A stretch of DNA of 64,000 nucleotides from Mycoplasmopsis pulmonis. Its GTDB lineage: Bacteria > Bacillota_I > Bacilli_A > Mycoplasmatales > Metamycoplasmataceae. Positions 12,412-23,620 of this stretch are shown here, piece by piece. A program made the position numbers and the translations under genes. Location: assembly GCF_900660575.1 (NCBI RefSeq), contig NZ_LR215008.1, forward strand, positions 887,508 through 951,507. Direction: 5' to 3'. Position 1 is the first letter of the stretch. Every line of letters begins with the position of its first letter. The notes under the pieces are model-generated. The model was given only the letters and a program-made list of their open reading frames with translations. It was not told the DNA's origin and made no database searches.

Positions 12412-13555
12412 CTTTTTGTTCTTGTTTTTATTTTGAATTGAAGTGTTGGAATTATTGTTTTATTCTTAGCTTTGATTATATATTTTGTCTTCAAAAAAAT
12501 ATTTCAAAAAAATATTTCATTAACAGAACAAAAAATCATAATAAAACAAAAATTTAATCAAAAACTCTTATCTTCATTAAATAGCTTTAAAGCTTTTTAT
12601 TTTTTAGATAAAACTAATACATGAATTCAAAAAAACAAAGAGTTATTTTTAACCAATAAAATTTCAACACAAAAACTTGATACAAAACAAAATCTTATTA
12701 TTTGGGTTTATGTTTTTGGTATTGTAATTTTTGAAATGATTCCTTTTGCAATATTAATAGTTTATTTCTTAAATGATTTTTTCAATGTTGATATTGGAAT
12801 TTTAATTACAATTCCAATTATTGTAAAAAGTATATTTTTTGAAATTGTTGAAATATATCGTTCAGAACCTAGTTTTAAATTTGCAATTGATAATTTTAAA
12901 AGCATAAACATACTCAACAAAAATGAGTACAAAGATGAAAAAATTATAAAAGAATTTGAGATTTTAGAAATTGAAAATTTGCAATTTAAACATTTAAAAA
13001 ATTTAAAAAAAATAAATCAAAAAATTTACAAAAATCAAAAAATTTTAATAGTGGGGAAATCAGGTATAGGTAAAAGTACAATTGTAAAAAGTTTGTTAAG
13101 TATAAACCAAGATTATGAAGGAAAAATATTATTTAATAATCAAAAACTGTCAGTAAATCAAAATATAAAAATAATAAATTTCATTGATAACAATTCATTT
13201 ATTTTCAACTCTTCATTAAAAAATAATTTAACTCTTTTTAATGAAAAAATTACCAATGAAAAGATCACAAAAAGTTTAGAACTAGTTGAATTAAAAGATA
13301 AGCTTCACAATTTAGAAGATGGCGTAAATGAAATGTCTTTAAGTGAAGGAGAAAAACAAAAAATTGCTCTTGCAAGGTTTTTCTTAAATAGAAAAGATTT
13401 TTTAATTTTAGATGAGGCTTTTTCAAGCATTGATAAAAAATCAACAAATTTGATTAGAAAAAAATTGTTAACAGATAAGGATCTAACATTAATTGAAATT
13501 TCACATAATGTTGATCCTAGTGAATATTCAAAATACGATGAGGTAATAGATTTAG

Positions 13556-15172
13556 ATGCAACTACTTTGAGAAAATAAAAAACTTTTTATAATAAATTTA
13601 TTTTTAATTTTTTTATCATCTTCAGGATTGATTTTGTCTATATATTTTCAATTAACAATTTCAGAAGAGATATTTAATTTTAAATCTTCAGTGTCAGATA
13701 GTCATACAAAAAATAGATTAATAATTTTGCAAATTGTTGCACTTTTAATTTTTACATTTTTTTTATCTATAAAATTTATAAATGCTATTTTTATTGATAA
13801 ACAAAAAAATGAAATAATCTTAAAGATAAGAAATAAAAATATTGAATTTTTTAATTTTTGTTCATATAAACAAATGAAGAATAAAAAAGTTGAAGAACAC
13901 ATTGACAACTTTAGTGATGTTATTGAAAAATTTACAATAGTTAACACAACAGATATCTATGCTTTTGCAAACAATATTATTTCACTTTTAGGCATTTTAA
14001 TTCTTTTTGGTGTGATCATAATCTTTAAAAACTTTTTGTTTTTATATATTTTAATTTTTATAATAGTTGCTATTTTACTTAACTGACTTTTGCCTTATTT
14101 TTTCAACAAAAAAGAATTGAAATACAAAGATAAATTAATTGAATATAGACAAAGAAATTTATCTCAAACAACTGATTTAATTGATAATTACAAAGCTTTT
14201 TTATGAAATAAATCATCTAGTTATTTTGATAGAGAATATTTCAAAATAATTAGAAAATTTAACATTGAAAATCATAAGTTATTTATTAAAAATAAGTTTA
14301 TAGAATCTATAAAAGAAATCTCACTAGAAATTACAAAATACATTCCTATTTTAGTTGCTATTTTTCTTGTAATTGCAGATCCTGTAAATCTAGGAACTTT
14401 AGTTGTTATTAATTTTATCTTTGTGGAGATAAAATCAATTCAAGAAATGATAATAAATAACTACACAAGTATTAAAAGTAGAAATGTATTTTTAAAATAT
14501 TTAAGTTTTTATCAAAATATCAAAAGTGAAAATTTAACCAAAATATATGATTCAATAGACAACATAGAATTTAAAAATTCTAGTTTCGCTTTTGATGAAA
14601 AAGTAATTTTTAATAACTTAAATATTAAGTTTAGAAAAAATGAAAAATATCTTATTGAAGGTCCTTCTGGATCAGGAAAATCTACATTAATAAAACTAAT
14701 ATTAAAGGAAATAACTTCACAAAATCAAAGCATATTAATTAATGATAAAAACATCAATAATATTGATAGAAAATCGATTATTGAAAATATTATATTTTTA
14801 GATAACAAAGTAATAATTTTAAATGAAGATTTGCAAAGTAATATCAGCTTACTTGAAGATAAAATTATCCTTGAAAAGTACTTAGATATTTCAAAAAACT
14901 TTAATATAAATTTTGAAGATCTTTTATCTCTTTCTGAAGGCGAAAAACAAATTTTAAATATAGCAAGGATAATTTATCATGCCAGTGATAACAAGTGAAT
15001 AATTTTTGATGAATCCATGTCTAACATAGATAAGAAGATGAAAGATAAAATTGAAAATTATTTCTTAGATATGAAAAATACAACATTTATAAATATCTCT
15101 CATAATCCTTCAATGTCAAATAGAGATAAATATAGTCAAATATTTAATATTAAAAACTTAAAAAATTTATAG
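13556..15172 (+). CDS. ABC exporter subunit (membrane + ATPase domains)
   Basis: A 538-residue half-transporter. The first 320 residues are hydrophobic and form the membrane domain. The C-terminal ATPase domain has Walker A EGPSGSGKSTL, signature LSLSEGEKQ, Walker B IIFDESMSNID and switch NISHN. ATG 13556 overlaps the end of the preceding ABC gene by 23 bp and is preceded by GAGGTAA, implying translational coupling. The two proteins have nearly the same length and architecture and probably form a heterodimer. Sequence is extremely A/T-rich. The cargo is not evident: no precursor peptide or accessory gene lies beside it. Its partner is broken by the IS, so function may be lost unless it can homodimerise. 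Confidence 0.85.
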
Positions 15173-15218
15173 AACTTTTTAAGCTCTAATTTTTAAAAAT
15201 TTAATAAAGTTTTTTTGT

Positions 15219-16682
15219 TTAAAGACTTTGATTATTAAATCCTTTTGGAAAAAGATGAGTTTTAAAATTTGAATCAATTTTTTTAATATTTTTTAATGAA
15301 TCTTTGTATGATTTTTTTTGTTCTTTTCCACCACCATAAATTAGATCATATTGTGGAATAAAATAATTTCTATATCAAAATGAAGGTAAGCCTTGTACTT
15401 TGAAACCTTCTGATTTAAAAGCTACTGATCCTGTTAGTCCAGAAAGATCAGAACCTAGAGCATGGATTCCTACAATTTTGTTATTTTTATCAACAGTTTT
15501 AGATCCACTTGATCCACCACTTAAGGCAGTATTTCTAAAGTAGTAAAGTAATCCAGAATAATAATATTTTTGACCTCAAATATTTAATGTTGTTCCTTTG
15601 AAAAATGCAGATGAATCCACAATTCCTTTTTTACCAAACATGCTATTGTTTTCAAATTCTGAAAGCATAGCTCCTTTTTCATAAATTTTGGCATCCAATC
15701 CTTCAACTGTATCTTCAACTGGTTTGTTAATTGATGGTACTAAAGCTCTTATTTGATTTTCTTTTCTAATTCCATCTTCATTTCTTTCAGTAGGATCTGG
15801 ATATCCCGAAATGTAATAATAATTATTTGTTGTTTGTAAATAATCTTTTAAAAGTGAATCTTTAATAAAATTATTTTTATCTTTTTCTTCTCACAAAGCA
15901 TAATCTGAAGTAAATTTTCTAGCTTCAGCTTCATTTTGGAATTTAATTTCAAATACTGCAAAGTCAATAATTTCTTCATAACTTGCTAAATCTCTAAAAT
16001 AATCATTTGGCTTTGTTGTTAGATAATCATTACCCATGAAAACCAATTTCACATTTTTTCTCGGCACTGTTAATGTGTTTTCAGGTTTATCATCATTTTC
16101 AATTTTTTGAATATTAGTTCCTGTTTTTTTTAAGTCTCATCTTCTTAGATAAACCTCTTCAGTTTCACCTCTAAAATATTTTGTTGATTCAGGAAAATCT
16201 CTTGAACTAAAATATGTTGCAACATGAGCATTGGTTGCAAAATATCATGTAAGCGGATATGATCCATCTTCTGTAAGTTGATAATCTAAAATTCAAGTTG
16301 TTCCTGAAGCTTTAGCTGGCTTTCCATCTTGGTCTATTGCTCCAACTACTGGAATTGAAAGTGAAAGAGAAGTTTTAAAATTATCTTGATAAATTTTGTT
16401 TGGTGCAACATAAGTAGCTGCTGTTTTAGGACTAAAAAGTTGATAAGCTCTACGAGCTGTTTCATCTTCTTCTCTTTCTGGACTACTATTAATTCTTGTA
16501 GAAGCAAAAGAATTACTATTTTTATTGTAATTAACAACTTGATAGCTAGAAGTGTCAATATGACCTAGATTGTCTGTTTTTCCCAAAAGTGTCCATGATA
16601 TTCAAAAAATAAGCCCAACTACTAAAGCTCCACAAATAATTCAAACTAGAAAAAATCAAAATTTATTAGATATTTTTTTCAT
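15219..16682 (-). CDS. DUF31 family chymotrypsin-like serine protease, membrane-anchored
   Basis: A 487-residue protein with one N-terminal transmembrane segment (about residues 8-33) and the rest outside the cell. A chymotrypsin-type triad can be read: His153 in ATNAHVA, an Asp in IIDFAVFEIKF, and Ser392 in LSGGSSGSK, followed by the GIHALGSDLSG strand. This is the mycoplasma DUF31 family, which includes the immunoglobulin-cleaving MIP proteases. No MIB partner is adjacent, so the target may be different. ATG 16682 is the only ATG upstream of the conserved part and gives a proper membrane anchor. It diverges from trpS. Protease assignment is strong; substrate is inference. Confidence 0.85.
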
Positions 16683-16775
16683 AATAAAAAATTTTAACAC
16701 TAAGCAACAAAGATTAAAAGCTGGTTTTTAAAAAATAATTGTATGTTTAAAATTTATTAATTTAAAATTGCTATT

Positions 16776-17774
16776 ATGAATAAAAAAACACTTGTAAGCG
16801 GAATAACATCAACTGGAAAATTAACTCTTGGTAACTATATTGGGGCAATTAGAAATTTTGTAAAATTACAAGATGAATTTAATATGTTTATTTTTGTAGC
16901 TGATCTACACTCATTAACTAATGAAATTGTTCCATCAGTACTAAGAAAAAATATTAAAGAAATTGCTGCATTATATCTTGCTTGTGGATTAGATCCTGAA
17001 AAGACTGTTTTATTTAAACAATCTGATGTTTATGAACATGGTCTTATGCAATGAATTTTATTAAATCAAACAACTATAGGTGAGCTTTCTAGAATGACTC
17101 AATTTAAAGACAAATCAAGTAAAATTACTCACGCAAACAACACTGAGTCAATACCTAGTGGTCTTTTGACTTATCCTACATTAATGGCAGCTGATATTTT
17201 ACTTTATAATCCCAACTTAGTTCCAGTTGGACAAGATCAAGTTCAACACTTAGAACTAACTAGAAAAATTGCTAGAAAATTAAATAACAAATACAACACC
17301 AAGTTTAATGAGCCAACAACATTTGTTCCTGAAACAGGTGCTAAAATCATGTCACTAACTAATCCAACTAAAAAAATGTCAAAATCAAGTGATGATATCA
17401 ATGGAACAATATTTTTATTAGAAGATCCTGAATTAGCTTACAAAAAAATTAAAAAATCTATAACAGATAGTGAAAATAAAGTTTATCATGATCCTTCAAA
17501 ACCTGGAGTGTCAAACTTGCTTGAAATTTATGCTTGTTTAGAAAATAAAAGCCTTAAAGAAGCTCAAGAAATTTTCAAAGATAAAAACTATTTAGAACTT
17601 AAAGAAGGAGTTGGAAATAGTGTTAAAAACTTTTTAACAAAGCTGCAAGCAAAATATCAAGAAAACTATAAACGTGTAGATGAAATTTTAAACCAAGGTA
17701 AAATAAAAGCACAAAAAGTTGCTTCATATAATTTAAATAACTTAATGAAAAAAATTGGAATAAGAGATAAATAA
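16776..17774 (+). CDS. trpS: Tryptophanyl-tRNA synthetase
   Basis: A 332-residue class I synthetase that charges tRNA(Trp). The ATP-binding HIGH-type region is TGKLTLGNYIGAI, and KMSKSSDD supplies the KMSKS loop. VPVGQDQVQHLELTR is the typical central signature. In this organism the enzyme must supply Trp for both UGG and UGA codons. Its stop overlaps the ATG of thrS as TAATG, so the two are co-translated. Confidence 0.95.
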
Positions 17775-19543
17775 TGAATGAAAAAAATTCAGATGAAATT
17801 AACTATGATTTTAAAGTTGATAGTAATTTAAACCACACAACAAGCCACTTGTTAGCAGCTGCTATTGTTCAACTTTATCCAAATGTAAAACTAGGTTTTG
17901 GTCCTGCTATTGAAGAAGGATTTTATTATGATTTTGAATTTGAAAATCCTCTAAGTAAACTTGAACTTTTGAAAATTGAAAAGCTAATGAAAAAACTAGC
18001 ATCTATGAATTTAAAAATGGTCAAAGTTGATGGCTCAAATTATGATTTTACAAACAAGCCTTATAAAAAAGAACTCTATGATGAACTCAAACAAAAAGGT
18101 CAAGAAATAACTTTTTACTCTTTAGTTGATACAAATGGTAAAGAAATTTTTACAGATCTTTGTGCTGGTGGCCACGTTGAAAGTACTAGCAAAATCAATA
18201 ACTTTAAATTGCTTTCACTAGCAGGGGCTTATTGAAGGGGAAACTCAAATAATATTCAACTAACAAGAATTTATGGCTCTTCTTTTTACAAAAAAGATGA
18301 ACTCGAAAACTATTTAAAAGTTATAGAAGATCGTAAAGAAAGAGACCATCGAAAAATAGGTAAAAATCTTGGAATTTTTACCTTTAGTTCTTTATCAGGA
18401 CATGGCTTTCCTATTTGATTAAAAAAAGGTATGTTAATAAAAAGAGCAATTGAAAAAGAGATATTGTATTTAGATAGAAAATACGGCTTTGAAGAAGTTC
18501 TTAGTCCTCATTTTGGAGAAGAATCTCTTTATATTAAATCAGGACATCTAGCTCACTATCAAGAGACTATGTTTAAATCTCTTGAAGTTGAAAATGAAAA
18601 ACTAATTCCTCGTCCAATGACTTGTCCTCATCACATCATCATCTATGATGCTTTTCCTCGTTCTTATAGAGAACTTCCACTAAGGCTATCTGAGCAATCA
18701 AGGCTTTATAGATATGAAAAATCAGGAGCTCTAACAGGTCTTGAAAGAGTAAGGGCAATGGACCTTACTGAAGGTCACATTTTTATTAGACAAGATCAGA
18801 TTAAAGATGAAGTTTTAAACATGATTAATTTAATCCAAGAAACTTTAAAAATTTTTAAAATAAAAATTGACCATGTTGCTCTTTCATTAAGAGACAATGA
18901 CAAAGAAAAATTCTTTGATGATGATCAAATGTGAGATCAAGCAGAAAGTGCACTTAAGGAAATTTTAGATCAAAACAAAATTGACTACATAGTTGAAAAA
19001 GGTGAAGCTGCTTTTTATGGGCCTAAAATTGACTTTCAAGTTAAAACTGTTTTAAACAACATCATCACTATGTCAACTATTCAACTTGATTTTCTACTTC
19101 CAAGAAAATTTAACATTTCTTATATAGCCCCTGACGGAAGCAAACAAACACCTTTAATGATTCATAGAGGACTAATCGGAACCTACGAAAGATTTGTTTC
19201 AATTTTACTTGAACAAACAAAAGGTAATTTTCCATTTTGACTCTCTCCTTCTCAAGTAATAGTTCTTCCTATAGCCAAGGAATTTAAAGAATATGCCTTT
19301 GAAATTTATAGCAAAATATTTAAGCAAAATTTTAATGTTGAAATTGACAATAGAGATGAGACTATAAATAAAAAAATTAGAGAAGCTCAAATCAATAAAT
19401 ATAAATATCAAATCATCATTGGTAAACAAGAGATGGAAAATAAAACTATTGCAATTAGAGAATATGGAAAAGTTCAAACAATAACAATGGATCTTGAAAG
19501 TTTTATTGAAAAAATAAAATCTCAAAGAGATTCAAAAGAATAA
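17774..19543 (+). CDS. thrS: Threonyl-tRNA synthetase lacking the TGS domain
   Basis: A 589-residue class II synthetase. The protein begins almost at once with the editing domain: HTTSHLL (His21 and His25) and [10 protein letters not shown] provide the metal and editing residues. The catalytic core follows, with motif 2 around RPMTCPHHI and [17 protein letters not shown], motif 3 [16 protein letters not shown], then the anticodon-binding domain. The roughly 60-residue N-terminal TGS domain of bacterial ThrRS is missing, and there is no room for it since the ATG overlaps the trpS stop. Editing of Ser-tRNA(Thr) should be retained. Confidence 0.93.
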
Positions 19544-19546
19544 GCT

Positions 19547-19951
19547 ATGAAATTAGAATTTCAATATAGATTGTTTTATCCACTTTTTTTTGTAATTGTT
19601 CCCTTTGTAATAATTTTAATTATGATCAACACTTTTGAAAAAACACCTATTCAAAAGTGACATTGATCATTGATTTTTTTGTCAGTTCAAATTTTAGGAA
19701 TTTTAACTTTTGCTCTTATTCATAAAATTAAAATTTCAACAACAAAATCAAAGATTAAAATTTCTTTTTTTAAAAGTATTGATTATAAAAATGTAACTCA
19801 AAATAGCTCACTTGTAATTGCCATTGCACTAATCATTGCGTTATATGGAATTATTGCTCATTGACTACTTGCTTTGATTGTTTTTACAAGTTCTATTCTT
19901 TCATATTTAGCTATTCAGTTTTTAATAAAATTTATTATTAAAAAGCTCTAA
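19547..19951 (+). CDS. Small four-helix membrane protein, unknown function
   Basis: A 134-residue protein starting three bases after thrS, so probably the last gene of the trpS-thrS operon. Hydrophobic segments lie at about residues 9-28, 40-58, 85-103 and 105-125, joined by Lys-rich loops, with a basic C-terminus. I recognise no domain. A terminator follows at 19973. Confidence 0.7.
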
Positions 19952-19972
19952 GATATTTTTTTAAACATTAGT

Positions 19973-20011
19973 TTTTGCCTTAAATTTTAAAGGCAAAATT
20001 TTCTTTTTTTT
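19973..20011 (+). terminator. Terminator of the trpS-thrS operon
   Basis: TTTTGCCTT pairs with AAGGCAAAA around an 8-nt loop, followed by a long T-rich stretch on the plus strand. Confidence 0.75.
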
Positions 20012-20250
20012 AATATTTATTTAAATTAATAAAAATAAATTTTAGCTTGCTATTTTTTTGCACAAAATCGCTATTTTTCATGGATTGCTTTATCTTTACA
20101 ATCTTATTAAATTTATAGTGGTAAAATTATTATTAGAAACTTTGGATCCAAAAAATCACAAAAGTTTCCTTAATTTTTTAAAAAAAATCTATATTTATTA
20201 TCATTAATTTGATGGTAAAAAAAAACTAAATGAAAGGAAGGTTTTTTATT

Positions 20251-21678
20251 TTGTTCGCGTTAAAAACACAAAACATTAAAGGCGAAAAAATGGTAACCTG
20301 AAAGGGTTGGTTGATGTGAGCCTTGCTTGTTTCTGCATATACCCTTTTTGTTATTAATTGAGGTATTGCGGCCAACTTAAATAGAGCCGTAGCATCTAAT
20401 GGCGAAGTAATTGGAACTTTACCTCATTTTTTTCCAGAAACCAAAGGAGCAATAAGCAAAACTGTTAACCAAGCTGTTAACTGGGGTATTACTATAGGTA
20501 GAGGTATAGGGTCGCTTCTTATTGGTTGACTTATTGTCAAATTAACCCATAAGTATGCAACTCTTATTTCTTTGGTGCTAGCTTTATTTGCTATACCAGC
20601 ACCTTGAATGCCAGACTATTGATCATTCATAACATTTAGAACCTTTTTTGCTATAGGTGGTACAACTCTAATTATCCTATTACAACCTGTTGTATCTGCC
20701 TACTTTAGTGCTAAAACTAAAGGTAAAATATCAATATTTACAACATGAGGTTATCCTCTAGGGACAATTATTACTCTTGCTCCATTTTTAGTTTCAAAAG
20801 ATACAACTGAGGCACTTGTAAGAAATTGACAAATTATTTATACAGTTATTGGTCTTTTATTCTTAATACCTCTTATTACATATGCTGTTCTTGGTCAAAG
20901 ATTTGATACTTTCCAAGACTTTAAAGAAAAACAAGAGAAGATAAAACAAGATTTTGAAGCTAAGGGTGTTAAATTAGAAACTCCTTCAGCACTTTCTCTT
21001 CTTAAACAAAAAGAAACTTATATTTGAATTTTATTTTATGGTGGATGACTTGTAGCTGTTGTTATGCCTTTCATCATGGCAAGAAGTAATCTTCCTGGCC
21101 TAGCTCAAGTTCAAGAAGCTAATGCAGATGCAATAAGAAGAATAATAACAATTTGACTAATCTTCTTCCATGTTGCCATTATTTTAGGACCTTATACAGT
21201 TGGTCTATGAAATAAATGAAACGTTAAAAGAAAACCATTCATTGTAGCAGTTACTCTAAGTGGTGTTGTACTTTGAGCTTTAGCTATTGTAGTATTTGTT
21301 TACATGGTAGCTCCTCTAACAGCACAAGGTTACAACATGGGAGCTGCTGGATGACTATTCTTCATATTAGGATTTTTAAAAGGTCTATTACTATGAGGAA
21401 TTCAAGGGGTATTTTTAAATAACCCTCATGAACAAGAAGGATCAAACCCTAAAAAAGTTGGACTACAATTTTCATTTATTTGAGGATTTGGTTACTTCTT
21501 CTTTACATTTGCAACAATTATTCTTTCACAACTTGCAGATATTAAAGGTCAAGGTGCAATAATATGAGCTGTATTTGTTACTTTATTTATGTTACTAGCT
21601 CCTATATCATGGCTGTTTATTAAAGAAACAAAACCTAATGCTCCTATCTTGCCTAAATTCGATAAAAAAGATAAATAA
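20251..21678 (+). CDS. MFS transporter
   Basis: About 475 residues and roughly twelve membrane helices with a cytoplasmic loop in the middle (FDTFQDFKEKQEKIKQDF), typical of the major facilitator superfamily. The first helix opens with KGWLMWALLVSAYTLFVINW. Resemblance to hexose-phosphate carriers annotated in other mycoplasmas is only suggestive. The start is uncertain: an excellent Shine-Dalgarno, AAAGGAAGG at 20233-20241, points to the TTG at 20251, whereas an in-frame ATG at 20230 lies before it and has no site of its own. The gene has its own terminator and upstream gap of about 290 bp, so it is a single-gene unit. Confidence 0.75.
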
Positions 21679-21730
21679 AGAATTAATTTTTAAAAAAACT
21701 AGAAGCTAAAGCTTCTAAGAAAAAATGTAA

Positions 21731-21760
21731 AACAACCCTCAATCTTAGGGTTGTTTTTTT
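21731..21760 (+). terminator. Terminator of the MFS gene
   Basis: AACAACCCT pairs with AGGGTTGTT, followed by seven T; a smaller AGAAGC/GCTTCT hairpin precedes it near 21701. Confidence 0.9.
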
Positions 21761-21867
21761 ATGTTTAATTATTGAAGATTTGACAAAGCTTATTTAACAT
21801 TTTTATTTTTTACTAATGCATCACAAACTTCTTAAATGCATTAACACTGATAAAAATATGTCTTTGT

Positions 21868-22455
21868 TAAATCAGCTCAAAAAAACTTTTTAAATATCCC
21901 TTAAATATGAGTGTTTTTGAAACAACTAAAACTAGAATAATTAAAAAAATGAATTTAATTTTTTGATGAATTTTATGGTTAAAAAATTAAGACTAAAAAA
22001 TGCATATTTTAGTGAAAAATAAACTGCTTAAAAAACCAGAAAAATTTAAAAGTAAAATTTTTATTTTTGAGAAAATATTTTGCTTTTTAAAAAATAAAAA
22101 TCTTTGATTTTACAAACCAAAAAATTTATTCTTGCAAAAAATAACGCTGAAGATGCAAAAAGTTAATCAACATAAAAAAGAATTAGAAAATATTATAAAA
22201 ATTTATAAAATAATTTTTCATAACATTAATCAAAAAGAAGCTTAAAAAAATTAAAGAATATAAATAAAAAAATATTGATTCAAGCTTCATCAAAAGAATT
22301 TTTGATTTGATAAATCAACAAATTATTCTTGACAAAAATCTAAACTTGTAAAACCAAAAAAAGATCAAGAAATTAAAAAATGATTCCATAAAAACAAAAA
22401 CATACTTAGTTGAAAAAAATTTGAAATCCATATTCATTAATAATCAAAGATAACA
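21868..22455 (+). mobile_element. Decayed IS1138-like element (5' half of transposase)
   Basis: This stretch has no open gene but is recognisably the same element as 11124-12411. The leader AAATATGAGTGTTT plus TTGAAACAACTAAAA matches the intact leader and MKQLKPE start. Translating with frame changes gives KKELENIIKIYKIIF against REELEEIVKIYRIIF, then QASSKEFLI against KISWKEFLF, then LVKPKKDQEIKK against LAEPKKDQEIEE, then KKFEIHI against KRLEIYI, all in order. Several stops and shifts interrupt it and the catalytic half is absent. It is an old insertion left by decay. Confidence 0.75.
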
Positions 22456-22470
22456 ACCATTTTTACAAAG

Positions 22471-22500
22471 AAAAACATCCCAACAAAATTGAGATGTTTT
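22471..22500 (-). terminator. Terminator downstream of mtlD
   Basis: AAAACATC and GATGTTTT form an imperfect stem around CCAACAAAATTGA, 37 bp beyond the mtlD stop; the minus strand continues into T-rich sequence. Confidence 0.6.
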
Positions 22501-22537
22501 AATGTTTTTTTAATAATTTTTTTAGTTTATTTTAATT

Positions 22538-23620
22538 CTATTTTTTAGCCAAACTTTTTAAAATTTTTTCTTGATCTTCTTGGTCTAAATTTGAAAATTT
22601 TTTTAATGCATATGCTAGTGATTTATTCTCAATTGTGCTTTGAATTTTACTAGATTCTTTATCCATTTTATTATCATAATAAAAAATTGATTTGTATATT
22701 TCTAACAAAATATCTATTTCTAAATTATGTTTTTTAACCAAGTTATAAATCAAAAAATATCTTTCATTTTTGCTTAGTTTTTGAATAGGATTTCTTGCTA
22801 CTCTTGAAATTAAATCTTGATTTTCTTTTATTGAAAATCTCTTCAGATTTTTTTCTAAATAATCATTCAAATAATCAACTTTAAATAATAGATATTCTTT
22901 AGATAAAATTTCATTAATAATCTTTGCTAGTCTTTTTATTTTAAAAAGAATTTGCTGATCATTAAGGGCTTCATTTATGTAAGTATATTTTTTTAAATAT
23001 CCTAAATAACCAATTGTAGAGTGAATTGCATTAACTAGAAAAAGTTTTTTATTTATATAAGCTTCTAGATCAGTGCTATAGTTAACAAAGTTAAGCTTTT
23101 TTTGACTTTCATTTTTTTGCTCTAAAATAATTTCATAATAACTTTCAACATAAACATCTAAAGAATCACTTTTAAAATTAGGTATGATTTTGTCCACACT
23201 AGCATTAACAAAATGATTTGAATCAATGTTTAAAATACTTTGAAAAAACGAGCTTATTTTATATCCATTTTCAAAACAAATAATTTGAGCTTTTTCTTTT
23301 AATTTAACATTTTCAAAAAACTTTTTTAAACTAGCTAAATTAGATCAACCTATTGAAGTTGAAATAAAATCTGCTTGCTCAATTCATTTTTTTATTTCAT
23401 CTTCTTGGTCAATTGAAAAAGCCTTAAAATTACTTATTTGAAAAACTTTGTTTGTTTGAAAATCAATTATGGAATAAGACTTTTGCTTATTCAATTTTTC
23501 TATTAAATCTTTATCAATATCAACCAAAGCAAAATCCATGTTATTTTTCATGTAAATATCAGATATTAAACCTCTACCAATATTGCCAGCTCCAAAATGA
23601 AGTGCTTTATATTTTTTCAT
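22538..23620 (-). CDS. mtlD: Mannitol-1-phosphate 5-dehydrogenase
   Basis: A 360-residue oxidoreductase converting mannitol 1-phosphate to fructose 6-phosphate with NAD. The N-terminal Rossmann motif is HFGAGNIGRG, followed by an acidic strand end (LVDID). The central ENGYK and the Lys-containing NKKLFLVNAIHSTIGYLGY match the polyol dehydrogenase family. The gene overlaps the end of mtlA by 14 bp, so the two form an operon: uptake with phosphorylation, then oxidation into glycolysis. Length is slightly below the usual 380. Confidence 0.9.

Larger units (their letters stand above)
10665..13578 (+). pseudogene. ABC exporter subunit split by an IS element
   Basis: The first part (10665-11123) encodes a Lys-rich N-terminus and transmembrane helices. 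The frame then hits the IS at 11124. The second part resumes at 12412 and runs to TAA at 13578. Deleting the IS plus one CTT copy fuses the frames into about 540 residues: a membrane domain followed by a nucleotide-binding domain with Walker A VGKSGIGKST, signature SLSEGEKQK, Walker B LILDEAFSS and switch ISHN. It would be one half of a heterodimeric ABC exporter with the next gene. The IS removes the N-terminal membrane helices from the rest, so the gene should be inactive unless a truncated product is made. Confidence 0.85.

Noticed and set aside
12303..12494. Minus-strand frame across the right end of the IS
   Set aside because: It spans the IS boundary into the ABC gene in a phase that differs from the transposase; chance frame.
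13702..13947. Minus-strand frame within the second ABC gene
   Set aside because: Antisense to conserved membrane helices of the exporter; low-complexity composition only.
16346..16558. Minus-strand frame overlapping the DUF31 gene
   Set aside because: Shifted reading of the same bases; the DUF31 frame carries the protease motifs.
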